Below the pieces are notes generated by a model, which was given only the letters and a program-made list of their open reading frames with translations, searched no databases and had not been told where the DNA came from. A stretch of 56,242 nt of DNA from a virus. Each line of letters starts with the position of its first letter. The stretch's first letter is position 1. The stretch is taken from positions 1 through 56,242 of IMG/VR virus record IMGVR_UViG_3300025424_000012; one strand, given 5' to 3'. The position numbers were made by a program, and so were the translations under genes. Shown here one piece after another: positions 29,260 to 37,879 of this stretch.

Positions 29260-29742
29260 ATGGCCGCCAAAGCACTAGACAAAGCCAAGGCCGACGCGAT
29301 CCTAATCGACTGGCGGTTGGGTCAATTAAGCCAGCAGCAGATTGCCGAAAAACACGATGTCAGCAAAGGCGTCGTAAACAAAATTTGCAAAGGCGTGGAA
29401 CAGGACGCCGCAAGTAACGTGACCGCCGGAATCCAGTATTGGCGCGGGTTAAAAGGTCATGATGACCGCATGGTGACCGCAATTGAGAACGAGGTCACGA
29501 TCCAATCCAAGCGGTTGGACCTGTTGGCAGAGTTGGCCATGGATAACGTAAAGCAAGCCATGGAAGCCAAATGCAACGGGCAAGCCGATTTCCGACATCG
29601 GGCCATGACAATCAATGCCGCCAAGGAAAATCTTGTCGGCAAAACACCGACCGTAGCCGTGCAAGTAAACCAGGGCGGGTCTGGATTCTCGAGCGTCGAA
29701 CAGTTCAAGGAAGCCGGCGCCGAGCTTTTGCAAAAAATCTGA
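29260..29742 (+). CDS. terS: Terminase small subunit (putative)
   Basis: Encodes 160 residues. The N-terminal helix-turn-helix (DWRLGQLSQQQIAEKHDVSK, then GVVNKICKGVE) fits DNA recognition at the packaging site. A helical middle (NEVTIQSKRLDLLAELAMDN) for oligomerisation follows. It lies immediately before the large terminase, with a 1-bp gap. Sequence divergence is high, as usual for small subunits, so the call rests on context and the helix-turn-helix. Confidence 0.75.
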   Translation: MAAKALDKAKADAILIDWRLGQLSQQQIAEKHDVSKGVVNKICKGVEQDAASNVTAGIQYWRGLKGHDDRMVTAIENEVTIQSKRLDLLAELAMDNVKQAMEAKCNGQADFRHRAMTINAAKENLVGKTPTVAVQVNQGGSGFSSVEQFKEAGAELLQKI

Positions 29743-29743
29743 C

Positions 29744-31144
29744 GTGCTCAGTCAATCGGATATTGAGGCGGCGGCAGTCCTGGCGCAAAACAGGCAGCTC
29801 AGCCTGTACAACTTTAGCCGGGCGATTTTTCTGGGGCGCAGGGGATACCGCTGGCAGCAGGCCCCGCACCATGTCAAGATTTGCGATGCGCTGGAAAGGG
29901 TTTTTCGGGGCGAGTGCAAGCGGCTGATCATCAACATCCCGCCCAGGTATTCCAAAACCGAGTTGGTGAAGTGCTTCATTGCATGGACGCTCGGACAGGC
30001 GCCGGACAGCGAGTACATCTACACGTCCTATTCCGGGCGGCTGGCTGCAGCGTCATCATGGGACATCCGGGAGATGGTGCAGACCCCGCTGTATCAGCGA
30101 ATTTACCCCGGTGTGGCGCTCAGGAACGACAGCCAGGCAAAAGACGAATGGCGGACCGAGGCCGGCGGGATCATGTATTCCGTTGGTGCCGGTGGCACGA
30201 TTACGGGATACGGAGCCGGCAAACACAGGGGGGGCTTTGGGGGTTGCCTGCTGATCGATGATCCGCACAAGGCCGACGAAGCGCGGTCTGACGTGATGCG
30301 CCAGAACGTGATCGAGTGGTTTCAAAACACATTCGAAAGCCGCAAAAACTCGCCAGACACACCGATCATTTTGGTGATGCAGCGGCTGCACGAAGACGAT
30401 CTGGCCGGCTTTTTGTTGGATGGCGGTAACGGCGAAGAGTGGGAACACCTCTGCCTTTCTGTCATTCAAGACGACGGCACGGCCCTCTGGCCTGAAAAAC
30501 ACAATCTGGAAACTTTGGAGCGCATGGAGCAGGCCGCTCCGTACATGTTTGCCGGTCAGTACCGGCAGCGGCCAGCACCACCGGAAGGCGGTTTGTTCAA
30601 GCCTGAAAAGCTCAAGATTGCCGAATTTATGCCGCAGGGCCTCACGATGGCCAGGGGTTGGGATTTGGCGGCCACCGAAGAAGCGCAGGGGAAAAAGCCA
30701 GATTGGACCGCTGGTGCCTTGGTGGGCCGCGACGACCTGGGCCAAATCTACATTTGCCATATCAGCCGATTCCGCGGGAGTCCGCTGGCGGTCGAGCAGG
30801 CGCTGCTGACCACGGCGGCGATGGATGGCTATGAGGTGCCAATCAGCGGGCCACAGGATCCAGGGCAGGCCGGCAAGGCCCAGGCATTCGGGTTTATCCA
30901 AAAGCTCGCCGGATATGACGTGGAATTCACGCCGGAAACCGGGAGCAAGGCAACGCGGGCAGCGCCGCTGGCCGCTCAGGTGGAAGCCGGAAACGTCTTT
31001 ATGGTTCGCGGTGAATGGAATCAGGCCTTTGTCGATGAGTTGAGGATGTTCCCCAATGGATCATTCGACGATCAGGTAGACGCCTGCAGCCGGGCATTCC
31101 ATAGGCTTTTAACGGCCAAGCGCTGGTCCTTCGGGTCGGTATAG
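29744..31144 (+). CDS. terL: Terminase large subunit
   Basis: Encodes 466 residues from a GTG at 29744. The N-terminal ATPase has PPRYSKTE (66-73, the variant Walker A of many terminases) and CLLIDDPHK (168-176, Walker B). The C-terminal nuclease has RGWDLAAT, with further acidic residues in DDQVDACSRAFHRL near the end. It powers DNA packaging into the head and cuts concatemers. Length and order are normal for the family. Confidence 0.93.
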   Translation: MLSQSDIEAAAVLAQNRQLSLYNFSRAIFLGRRGYRWQQAPHHVKICDALERVFRGECKRLIINIPPRYSKTELVKCFIAWTLGQAPDSEYIYTSYSGRLAAASSWDIREMVQTPLYQRIYPGVALRNDSQAKDEWRTEAGGIMYSVGAGGTITGYGAGKHRGGFGGCLLIDDPHKADEARSDVMRQNVIEWFQNTFESRKNSPDTPIILVMQRLHEDDLAGFLLDGGNGEEWEHLCLSVIQDDGTALWPEKHNLETLERMEQAAPYMFAGQYRQRPAPPEGGLFKPEKLKIAEFMPQGLTMARGWDLAATEEAQGKKPDWTAGALVGRDDLGQIYICHISRFRGSPLAVEQALLTTAAMDGYEVPISGPQDPGQAGKAQAFGFIQKLAGYDVEFTPETGSKATRAAPLAAQVEAGNVFMVRGEWNQAFVDELRMFPNGSFDDQVDACSRAFHRLLTAKRWSFGSV

Positions 31145-31150
31145 GAAACT

Positions 31151-32533
31151 ATGAGCAAAAAACCGACATTCACAGCACGATTGGGCGAGTGGGCTGGCGA
31201 CAGGATTGCCAGCGCCATCTGGGCTGGCCGCTTGCGCAAGAACCCGGCGCGCGATACCGTGCCCTATGCCAAGCTGATGAGCATTGGCGGCCAGCGCTAC
31301 ACGCGCGACCGGCCCATGATCAAACCGACGCCCAGCAACCTGCGCCGGTTTAGCCGGACCGTGTACGCGCGCCGGGCCATCAACTACGTAAAAAACTCCG
31401 TGGTCGGGCTGCGCTGGGAAGTCGTGGCAAAACCAGAGGTCACCGAATCGGCCGAGATCAAGCGGCAAATCGAGACGGTAAAAAAGTGCTTGGAAAAGCC
31501 CAACACCGACGATTCTTTCCGCTCCATGATGGAGCAGGTATCCGAAGACATTCTGGTGTGTGGTGCCGGCGCGATTGAGCAGGAGGTTGGGGCCCATGAG
31601 TTGCGCCCGCTCTGGCTGTGGCCGGTTGACGCGCTTTCCATCGAAATCTACGCGGCGTGGTCTGGCGACAAGAGCGAGCCACGCTACTCCCAAACCATGG
31701 GTTACGGCAACGTGGGCGGCACGCGCGGCATCACGCTGACCAATGACCAGCTGATCTACATCAAAAAAGACCCGAGCACAGACAATCCCTTTGGCCTTGG
31801 CAGTCTGGAAATTGCCTTTAGCTCCATCAACCGCCTGCTTTCCACGGCTGACTATGCGGGTAACGTGGCCGGCAACAGCCAGCCGGCCAACATTCTGCAG
31901 TTCCCCGGCATGGATGCCACGACCCTGGATAAATTCCGGGAGTACTGGCGCAACGAGGTCGAAGGCCAGGGCCAGACGCCCATGGTGGGCGGCGACAAAG
32001 ACGTCAACGTGCTGGCGCTGCGCGGTGCCAGCGACGACGCCCTGTACCTCAAGTATCAGGAATTCCTGATTCGGGAAATTGCGACGGCATTTGAAATCAG
32101 CCCGAGCAATCTCGGCATCGAGGCCGACGTCAACCGCAGCACCGCAGAGGTCTCGGTAGACAAGGATTGGCAGGCCGCCATCATCCCGCTGGCGACCAAC
32201 ATTGCCAGTTACATCAACCGCGAAGCCATTGAAGGCCGGCTGGGCTTTTCTCAGATCGAATTCAAGTGGCTTGGCATTGACCGCGACGACGAAGAGCTGC
32301 TGTCCAAGATTCACGGCGCGTACTACGAAATGAACGCGCTGACGCCGAACGAAATACGCGAAAAACTGGGCCGCGAGCCCTCGAAATCTCAGTGGGCTGA
32401 TTTGAATGCAGCCGATGTAGAGATCGCCAAACTCGCCGCGCGCGGGCTTGCGACCGACCTTGATACCAACATCAAGAACAAGCCGCAAAAAGGCGCAGCC
32501 AAACCAACCAAACAACCGAAAGTTGAGGATTAA
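31151..32533 (+). CDS. Portal protein
   Basis: Encodes 460 residues. Family marks include RRFSRTVYARRAINYVKNSV (about 57-76), ILVCGAGAIEQEV, RPLWLWPVDALSIEI, NPFGLGSLEIAFSSINRLL and AFEISPSNLGIEADVN. It forms the dodecameric ring through which DNA enters and leaves and to which the tail attaches. The position right after the large terminase is standard. Confidence 0.9.
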   Translation: MSKKPTFTARLGEWAGDRIASAIWAGRLRKNPARDTVPYAKLMSIGGQRYTRDRPMIKPTPSNLRRFSRTVYARRAINYVKNSVVGLRWEVVAKPEVTESAEIKRQIETVKKCLEKPNTDDSFRSMMEQVSEDILVCGAGAIEQEVGAHELRPLWLWPVDALSIEIYAAWSGDKSEPRYSQTMGYGNVGGTRGITLTNDQLIYIKKDPSTDNPFGLGSLEIAFSSINRLLSTADYAGNVAGNSQPANILQFPGMDATTLDKFREYWRNEVEGQGQTPMVGGDKDVNVLALRGASDDALYLKYQEFLIREIATAFEISPSNLGIEADVNRSTAEVSVDKDWQAAIIPLATNIASYINREAIEGRLGFSQIEFKWLGIDRDDEELLSKIHGAYYEMNALTPNEIREKLGREPSKSQWADLNAADVEIAKLAARGLATDLDTNIKNKPQKGAAKPTKQPKVED

Positions 32534-32535
32534 TC

Positions 32536-32838
32536 ATGAAATTTGCTCACGCCATCGCCGTTCCCAGCGGCGCAGTCCAAGCCAATCAAGGCCAAGTGCT
32601 GATCGGCAGCATTCCCGGTGTTGCCAATGCCGCGGGCGGCGGTGCAGGCGCTGCCGTGGTCACCGCAGTGTCGGTGCCCGGTCTGCCGGCCAGCTATTCC
32701 GTCCTGGTCAACCCCGGGCAAGACGCTACCGCTTTTGTCAGCGGCAAAACCTCCACCGGCTTCAATGTGACGCTCACGCCGCGCCTTGCCGCCAACACCC
32801 TGGCGGCCGGCACGTTCGACGTCGTGATCGTCGCCTGA
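32536..32838 (+). CDS. Small head protein, decoration-like
   Basis: Encodes 100 residues, Ala/Gly/Val/Thr-rich and beta-like (AVVTAVSVPGLPASYSVLVN, then NVTLTPRLAANTLAAGTFDV). It is the first of four small genes between portal and protease. The composition fits capsid decoration or stabilising proteins. No family is recognised. Confidence 0.65.
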   Translation: MKFAHAIAVPSGAVQANQGQVLIGSIPGVANAAGGGAGAAVVTAVSVPGLPASYSVLVNPGQDATAFVSGKTSTGFNVTLTPRLAANTLAAGTFDVVIVA

Positions 32839-32873
32839 TCAAAGTTCAACCACCACCCGCATAGGAGCCCATC

Positions 32874-33089
32874 ATGGCACTCATTACCCCCTTGAAAGCG
32901 CTGACCATCCTCGCCAGCGAGCAATCGACCGTCATCGCCGCCGTTGGCTCGGAAGACGCCACCGGCATGCTGAGCGCTGTTGTCACCAGCTTGCAAGAAG
33001 TGCAGATCCAGTTGACCCGCTTGGCAGCGTACCTGCCGGCTGGCACGAATCTGACGGCCATCAACACCGCGTTGACCACGATTGCCTGA
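32874..33089 (+). CDS. Small helical head-region protein
   Basis: Encodes 71 residues, AGGAG 7 bases before the ATG. It is helical and Leu/Thr-rich (ALTILASEQSTVIAAVGSED, VVTSLQEVQIQLTRLAAYL). Its helix pattern resembles the next gene's product, so both may be related. It is probably a minor virion or assembly protein. Confidence 0.6.
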   Translation: MALITPLKALTILASEQSTVIAAVGSEDATGMLSAVVTSLQEVQIQLTRLAAYLPAGTNLTAINTALTTIA

Positions 33090-33091
33090 TC

Positions 33092-33310
33092 ATGGCAGCA
33101 GCAGTCAACGCAACCGCCGCCCGCGTCACGCTCGAGCAGCTGATCGCCAAGCAGCCAACGCCGGCCAACTTTGCGCAACAGTACCGCTTGGCGGCCCTGG
33201 AAATCAAGTTGGGCGAGCTCAAGCAGCTGGTGACCCAGATCAACTCTGCCGGCGGCATCACCAACTCGACCGTGGCCACTGACCTGGCTACGCTGACGAG
33301 CCTGCTGTAG
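33092..33310 (+). CDS. Small helical head-region protein
   Basis: Encodes 72 residues. TLEQLIAKQPTPANFAQQYR and ALEIKLGELKQLVTQINSAG are amphipathic helices. It is packed 2 bp after the previous gene and 2 bp before the next. The ending (TNSTVATDLATLTSLL) echoes that of the preceding product (TNLTAINTALTTIA), suggesting duplication. Confidence 0.6.
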   Translation: MAAAVNATAARVTLEQLIAKQPTPANFAQQYRLAALEIKLGELKQLVTQINSAGGITNSTVATDLATLTSLL

Positions 33311-33312
33311 CC

Positions 33313-33543
33313 GTGGCAAAGCCGTCCAAGGAAACCGCCAAGGAATTGGCGCAGCCGGTCTCGTTTGTCGCCACGGTATCGGCTGCAGCCCGTGCGGCCG
33401 CCGTGGCGCGCAACTACGAACTTGAGGGCCAGCTTGTGCGTTGCGAAACGCTGGCTGGCAACCTCAAGGCGTTTATTGCCACGATGGGCGAAGTGCCGGC
33501 CAACGTTTCCGAAGCATTCAAGGCGCTGGAAGCCGTTTTGTAA
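33313..33543 (+). CDS. Small helical head-region protein
   Basis: Encodes 76 residues from a GTG. KETAKELAQPVSFVATVSAA and ELEGQLVRCETLAGNLKAFI are helical. It is the last of the four small genes before the protease. The function is unknown; minor head or assembly protein by position. Confidence 0.55.
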   Translation: MAKPSKETAKELAQPVSFVATVSAAARAAAVARNYELEGQLVRCETLAGNLKAFIATMGEVPANVSEAFKALEAVL

Positions 33544-33552
33544 AGCACTCCC

Positions 33553-34944
33553 ATGTCCCTGACCAAAGACCAGCGCGCCGCGCTCGCCGAGACGGATTTC
33601 GCCGTGCCTGGCAAGCGCAAGCTGCCAATCCACGACGCCACGCACGTCCGGCTCGCCCGCGAGACCGTGCTACGCACCAAAGACCTGACCGCTGAAGAGC
33701 GGACAGAGGCGACGTGCCGGATTTTGGCCAGGGCAGAAGAGCTGGGTGTGGATACGTCCTCTTGGCAGTCCGATTCCATCGTCTCATTCGAGTGCATGGC
33801 AATCGAAATGCCGAAATGGGACGGCCACCCCAACCGCATGCCGTTTTCCGGCGTGCTGACCAGGGTCGATGAACCCAGCGACATTGCGCCCCACGGCTCC
33901 AAAGGCCACCGGGTCTACATGTCGAAAGAAGTCGCGGAACGCGCTCTGCCCAGCCTGTTGGGCATGGGTGTGGATTACGAGCCCGGCTTTCAGGGTCACG
34001 ACCCCCAAAAGAAGATCGGGATCATCACTGCCGCCGTGATTGAAGGCAGCGCGATCAAGGTCGAAGGTTTTTTCTACGCAAAAGACTTCCCAGAGGAGTG
34101 CGAGCAGATACAGGCTGAAAAGGACGCGCTTGGCTTCAGTATTGAAGTAGACGCCCGCATCCAGGACCGTACTGCCGACCTGTGGGTTATCGAAAACTGC
34201 GTGTTCACTGGCGCTGCCGTTCTTTACAAGGACCTGGCGGCATACACCTCCACCTCTCTGGCCGCATCGGCCGACAAGGAAATTGACATGACCCCCGAAG
34301 AACTCAAGGCCTTTTTGGCTGCACAACTTGGCCCCATCGCCGAAAGCGTCAAAGCGCTGTCGACCGAAGTCGCCAGCATCAAGGCCGCCGCATCCCTGGC
34401 TGGCCCCATCATTGACCAGGTGAAGCCTCACGTCGACGCCGTGAACGCGTGCGCCGACGTAATGGCTGCTGCCGGTGTGGGCAACGACCCCAGCAATGGC
34501 CACGTCGTTCATCTGCGCCACATGGCAGCCCACATGGCCGCCGAGGCTGTTTCTGGCCGTGTGCCCAAGGTCTACCGCGATCACGACTTTTTGGAGGACG
34601 CCCGCGTGCGCGCTTCCGCCGACAAGTCCGGCAACGAGGAAACCAATGACGCCCTGGCCAAGGTCACGGCATCGCTGGAAAGCCTGAGCACGCAAGTCAC
34701 CGACTTGAAGGCCAAGGCATTTACCGACGCACCGGCACCGGCCCGCAAGACGCTCGACGCTGGCGTGCAGACCATCCTGGCAAAAGCTGGTTTGGCAGAT
34801 GCCGTGAACGACGGCAAGAAACTGACCATGACCCAAGTCGACGCGGCCCTCGAAGCCGCCGGCGTCAAGGGTGCCCAGCAGCGCATCGCCGCAAAGCTCA
34901 AGTTGCGCGACGCCGGAATGATGGAAGCTGGCCAAGCCAACTGA
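33553..34944 (+). CDS. Prohead maturation protease with scaffold domain
   Basis: Encodes 463 residues. The first about 60 residues (LTKDQRAALAETDFAVPGKR, then KLPIHDATHVRLA) are a DUF6582-like module. Residues about 75-240 look like a prohead protease domain (ECMAIEMPKWDGHPNRMPFS, IITAAVIEGSAIKVEGFFY, KDALGFSIEVDARI, FTGAAVLYKDLAAY). The rest is a helical Ala/Lys-rich scaffold region. Protease-scaffold fusions are known in myoviruses and lambda-like phages. A strong internal start before the scaffold part is noted separately. A terminator follows. Confidence 0.8.
   Translation: MSLTKDQRAALAETDFAVPGKRKLPIHDATHVRLARETVLRTKDLTAEERTEATCRILARAEELGVDTSSWQSDSIVSFECMAIEMPKWDGHPNRMPFSGVLTRVDEPSDIAPHGSKGHRVYMSKEVAERALPSLLGMGVDYEPGFQGHDPQKKIGIITAAVIEGSAIKVEGFFYAKDFPEECEQIQAEKDALGFSIEVDARIQDRTADLWVIENCVFTGAAVLYKDLAAYTSTSLAASADKEIDMTPEELKAFLAAQLGPIAESVKALSTEVASIKAAASLAGPIIDQVKPHVDAVNACADVMAAAGVGNDPSNGHVVHLRHMAAHMAAEAVSGRVPKVYRDHDFLEDARVRASADKSGNEETNDALAKVTASLESLSTQVTDLKAKAFTDAPAPARKTLDAGVQTILAKAGLADAVNDGKKLTMTQVDAALEAAGVKGAQQRIAAKLKLRDAGMMEAGQAN
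34288..34944 (+). CDS. Probable nested scaffold protein from an internal start
   Basis: The in-frame ATG at 34288 (MTPEELKAFLAAQLGP) has AAGGA 7 bases upstream and falls exactly between the protease domain and the helical scaffold region. This is the arrangement of lambda C/Nu3. The 218-residue product would be scaffold only. Supported by ribosome site and domain boundary, not by direct evidence. Confidence 0.55.
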   Translation: MTPEELKAFLAAQLGPIAESVKALSTEVASIKAAASLAGPIIDQVKPHVDAVNACADVMAAAGVGNDPSNGHVVHLRHMAAHMAAEAVSGRVPKVYRDHDFLEDARVRASADKSGNEETNDALAKVTASLESLSTQVTDLKAKAFTDAPAPARKTLDAGVQTILAKAGLADAVNDGKKLTMTQVDAALEAAGVKGAQQRIAAKLKLRDAGMMEAGQAN

Positions 34945-34965
34945 TCCAGACCAGAAACAACGTCA

Positions 34966-34988
34966 ACCGCCCATGAGGCGGTTTTTTT
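34966..34988 (+). terminator. Intrinsic terminator before the capsid gene
   Basis: ACCGCC, a 5-base loop and GGCGGT, followed by a run of Ts. It may set the ratio of capsid to upstream head proteins. Confidence 0.85.
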
Positions 34989-35017
34989 ACGTCCTCATTT
35001 TTTAGGAGCCTACTCAA

Positions 35018-36013
35018 ATGGCCGCAGATACCAAAAACATCTCTTTGAGCGCAGCCGCCGACTACCTCGGCACTGGCGCCATCGAAGTTCCCGAGTTCGA
35101 AAAAGAAATCACGGACCTGGTTCGTCGCACCAGCGTTGCGCTTCAGCGCATCCCGCAAGTGCCGGCCACCGGCCACCCGCACCGCTACTTCGAACAGACC
35201 GCCATTGCAACCGGCGCCAGCGTTGACCCGCGCAACCTGACGGCAACCGCAACCGGCCCGACCCGCCTCGAGCGTCCCGCCTTCATCAAGGCGACGATTG
35301 CCCAAAGCAACATCAGCCAGTTCGACAAGGACGTGACCGAGCAGCAAGGCCAATTCGCCAGCGTGATCGCCAAGGACGTCGATGACGTCATCAGCGGTGT
35401 GGAAATCGCACGCGCCGGCATGGTCTGGGCCGGCACCGACACCAGCATGTCGGCACCCACGACCCTGCAATGGATGGGCGGTCTGTCGCAGATCACCCAG
35501 CAATTCACGGTCACGACCGGCTCCAGCATCATCGACGGCCTCAAATCCGCCGTTGCCTCCATGGTTGCCAATCAGAACAACGTGGTCCGCCCGACCGCCA
35601 TCTACCTCAACCCCCTGCTGGCCGACTTCATCGACCAGGAAGCCAAGGCTGCCCGCATCAGCCTGGATTCGGTGGAGGTTGTGGCCGGCGTCACCGTCTC
35701 GGCAATTTCCACGCAAGTGGGCAAGTTGCCGCTGATTGGCGACCCGTTCGTGCCCACCACGGCAGCGGCTACCGCGCAATACGGTTTCAGCGCCACTCCC
35801 ACCGGCATCAAGGGCTACTACGCCGTGATCGTGATGGAAAGCGAGATCGAAATCCCCGTGATTTCCGGCCCCAGCTTCAACCCGAACCCACGTCTGTTCC
35901 AGCTCGGCCTGGTTGGAAACCTGTCCGGCCAGTTCGTGGGCGTGAAGTTCGACACCATCATCTTCAAGGGCGCCGGTTACGCCCATGCAGTGGTGCAAGT
36001 CCAGCACGCCTAA
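35018..36013 (+). CDS. Major capsid protein
   Basis: Encodes 331 residues, AGGAG 8 bases before the ATG. It fits the HK97 capsid fold by length, position and pattern: EVPEFEKEITDLVRRTSVAL near the N-terminus, an ATIAQSNISQFDKDVTEQQG E-loop-like region and a beta-rich C-terminus (GYYAVIVMESEIEIPVISGP). The gene is framed by two strong terminators, consistent with high, separately tuned expression. Sequence identity to a particular phage cannot be judged here. Confidence 0.85.
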   Translation: MAADTKNISLSAAADYLGTGAIEVPEFEKEITDLVRRTSVALQRIPQVPATGHPHRYFEQTAIATGASVDPRNLTATATGPTRLERPAFIKATIAQSNISQFDKDVTEQQGQFASVIAKDVDDVISGVEIARAGMVWAGTDTSMSAPTTLQWMGGLSQITQQFTVTTGSSIIDGLKSAVASMVANQNNVVRPTAIYLNPLLADFIDQEAKAARISLDSVEVVAGVTVSAISTQVGKLPLIGDPFVPTTAAATAQYGFSATPTGIKGYYAVIVMESEIEIPVISGPSFNPNPRLFQLGLVGNLSGQFVGVKFDTIIFKGAGYAHAVVQVQHA

Positions 36014-36034
36014 CCAGGCAAGTTGTCGGATTGA

Positions 36035-36061
36035 AGCCCATCCATCCGGGTGGGCTTTTTT
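36035..36061 (+). terminator. Intrinsic terminator after the capsid gene
   Basis: AGCCCA, a 10-base loop and TGGGCT, then a T-run. Confidence 0.85.
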
Positions 36062-36075
36062 ACGCCCATTTCACT

Positions 36076-36306
36076 ATGAAAATCTACCAACCAGACGCAC
36101 CCAATGGCCGGCGCACCGTGTTTGTGCAGCCCGGCAACGAGTATCCAAACAGCGACTGGATCGACGAGCAAGGCAAGGCGCGCATGCTTTCCGTGGTGTT
36201 CACCATGGGGCAGGCGGACGTGCCTGACAACCTGGCCAATTACATGGTCGACAAACAGCTCGCCAGCTTCAGCCCGATCATCCTACCCCCCGGAGTCACA
36301 GCATGA
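36076..36306 (+). CDS. Hypothetical head/connector-region protein
   Basis: Encodes 76 residues. KIYQPDAPNGRRTVFVQPGN and DEQGKARMLSVVFTMGQADV are beta-like, then NLANYMVDKQLASFS. This small type occurs after capsid genes in several phages and may be a structural or head-completion factor. The stop overlaps the next start by ATGA. Confidence 0.6.
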   Translation: MKIYQPDAPNGRRTVFVQPGNEYPNSDWIDEQGKARMLSVVFTMGQADVPDNLANYMVDKQLASFSPIILPPGVTA

Positions 36307-36599
36307 GCGTTGCAGCCAATCCCATCCTTGCGCCCCAAACCGGCGCGGGCGCTTCATCTGTCGTCAACCGCTCGGTGGCAGACGGGGCCTTTACCGTAGT
36401 GGCTGGCGGCCTGGGTGCCAGTGAGACCGTGACCGCGCAGATCATGGACGCATCCGGCAACTGGCAGACAGTGCCTGCGGCCATTGCCCCCGTTCTCAAC
36501 AACACCACGGCGGCGCTGACTCTGACCGCGCCCGGCATCTACCGTTTCAGCAAAACCGCCACGGCATCCGCTGTTGGCATCGTCCTGTACAGCTACTAA
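36303..36599 (+). CDS. Small beta-rich virion protein
   Basis: Encodes 98 residues, rich in Ala, Thr, Val and Gly (SVVNRSVADGAFTVVAGGLG, then ALTLTAPGIYRFSKTATASA). It looks like a beta-sandwich decoration or fibre protein. The position between capsid and connector genes fits a head accessory role. Confidence 0.6.
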   Translation: MSVAANPILAPQTGAGASSVVNRSVADGAFTVVAGGLGASETVTAQIMDASGNWQTVPAAIAPVLNNTTAALTLTAPGIYRFSKTATASAVGIVLYSY

Positions 36600-36605
36600 A
36601 AACCA

Positions 36606-37532
36606 ATGCCCAGCGCATACCTTCAGGGCGGCGATCCCGGTGTCTATGGCGTGCAGAGCGCTACCACGCCTCAGATTTTGCAGGCCTCGACGATGATCGA
36701 CGCCTACCTGAATCGCCCGGCTGGCTTGCTGTACGCGGCGGACGCCACTGGCCAGCCGTGTTTCATGACGGCGCTCAATCCCACGCTGACACTGACGGCG
36801 ACGGCATCATTTGCGCCTGGCTCGTCGGTAGTGGTTCCGGTCTCCGGGCCAACGGCGGCGCTGTCGGTGGGCGATTGCGTTGTTTTGGACCGGGCCAATG
36901 CCGCGCTGTGCGAGGCCGTGCAAGTCATGGCCATTGGATCCGGGAGTCTGACTCTGGGTAGCACGGCCGTAGGCGGCAGCGGGGTTGCCAACACTCACGC
37001 CAGTGGCTGCACGATTGACCTGGGCGTGATGATCACGGAAAAACGCTACCTGCCGAAAAGCCGCAGCGAGGTCATGCTGAGCGCCACGCCGGTTGCCCGC
37101 ATTGTCGGCGGCACCGGGCGCTATGGATACGGACGGCGCGGCGACGCATCCGGCTATGACATGGACACATTCAACCTTCTGGCCAGCCTGAACAAATTCG
37201 GCGGGCCTCCAGCATGGGAAATCTGGCCAGCAAATACGGCGGCAGGAATTGACGCCGCCACCGGCCAGCTCTGGGTCCCGGCCGGCGTGATGCTGGCTTA
37301 CTACACGGAAGTGATCGTGCGGTATGTCGGAGGGTATCAATACAGCAATTTGCCGCCAGCCATCAAACAGGCCACGGCAAATCTGATTCAGGCCATCGGC
37401 AACGTGACCCAGATGGGCAACATGAAATCCATGAAGGCAGGCGATACCGCGGTTCAACGCTTTGCCGCGACCTTGATAGATGACGACACCAAGGCCATGC
37501 TGGCGCCGTACCGCGCCCGGGCGTTCGCCTGA
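36606..37532 (+). CDS. Head-tail connector (adaptor) protein
   Basis: Encodes 308 residues. TPQILQASTMIDAYLNRPAG at the N-terminus and a C-terminal helical part (NLPPAIKQATANLIQAIGNV, AMLAPYRARAFA) flank an inserted beta-rich region. Helical adaptor proteins of the gp6/gp15 kind have such ends. The order capsid, adaptor, stopper, tail completion supports it. The central insert makes it longer than usual. Confidence 0.65.
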   Translation: MPSAYLQGGDPGVYGVQSATTPQILQASTMIDAYLNRPAGLLYAADATGQPCFMTALNPTLTLTATASFAPGSSVVVPVSGPTAALSVGDCVVLDRANAALCEAVQVMAIGSGSLTLGSTAVGGSGVANTHASGCTIDLGVMITEKRYLPKSRSEVMLSATPVARIVGGTGRYGYGRRGDASGYDMDTFNLLASLNKFGGPPAWEIWPANTAAGIDAATGQLWVPAGVMLAYYTEVIVRYVGGYQYSNLPPAIKQATANLIQAIGNVTQMGNMKSMKAGDTAVQRFAATLIDDDTKAMLAPYRARAFA

Positions 37533-37879
37533 TGTCGTTCATGTATCCGCGCACGCTGACCGTGACCCGGCCAGTGCTGTCTACCGCTGTCGGTGCTCAG
37601 GGCTATGGCGGCGTGACTTCGGCGGCCGAAACAACCGTGGCGACCGGCATACCGGCATCGATTCAGTACTACAAGCGCAATGACTCTGGCGAGCTCTCGC
37701 TACCGGCCAATGCGGGGAAAAGCCTCTGGCGCGTCATGGTGCCGCCGGCATCGGCCGCGTTGGGCCTGTTCCAGACGCGCGACATTCTCACCGACGACCT
37801 GGGCCAGCGCTACCAGGTGGCCGTGCCGTACTGGAATTCCATGGGGCATGCCCTCATCGCTGAGCGCCTGGAGGCGTAA
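37532..37879 (+). CDS. Head-tail joining (stopper-like) protein
   Basis: Encodes 115 residues. MYPRTLTVTRPVLSTA near the N-terminus, SLWRVMVPPASAALGLFQTR and DILTDDLGQRYQVAVPYWNS fit a small beta-barrel head-tail joining protein. Position between adaptor and tail-terminator-type genes. One-base overlaps join it to both neighbours. Confidence 0.7.
   Translation: MSFMYPRTLTVTRPVLSTAVGAQGYGGVTSAAETTVATGIPASIQYYKRNDSGELSLPANAGKSLWRVMVPPASAALGLFQTRDILTDDLGQRYQVAVPYWNSMGHALIAERLEA

Noticed and set aside
31109-32515. Long minus-strand frame opposite the portal gene
   Set aside because: It is the antisense shadow of a clear portal gene, a common effect of GC-rich codon use.
33784-34935. Long minus-strand frame opposite the protease/scaffold gene
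   Set aside because: Shadow frame; its reading is low-complexity Gly/Val/His-rich and lacks a ribosome site.
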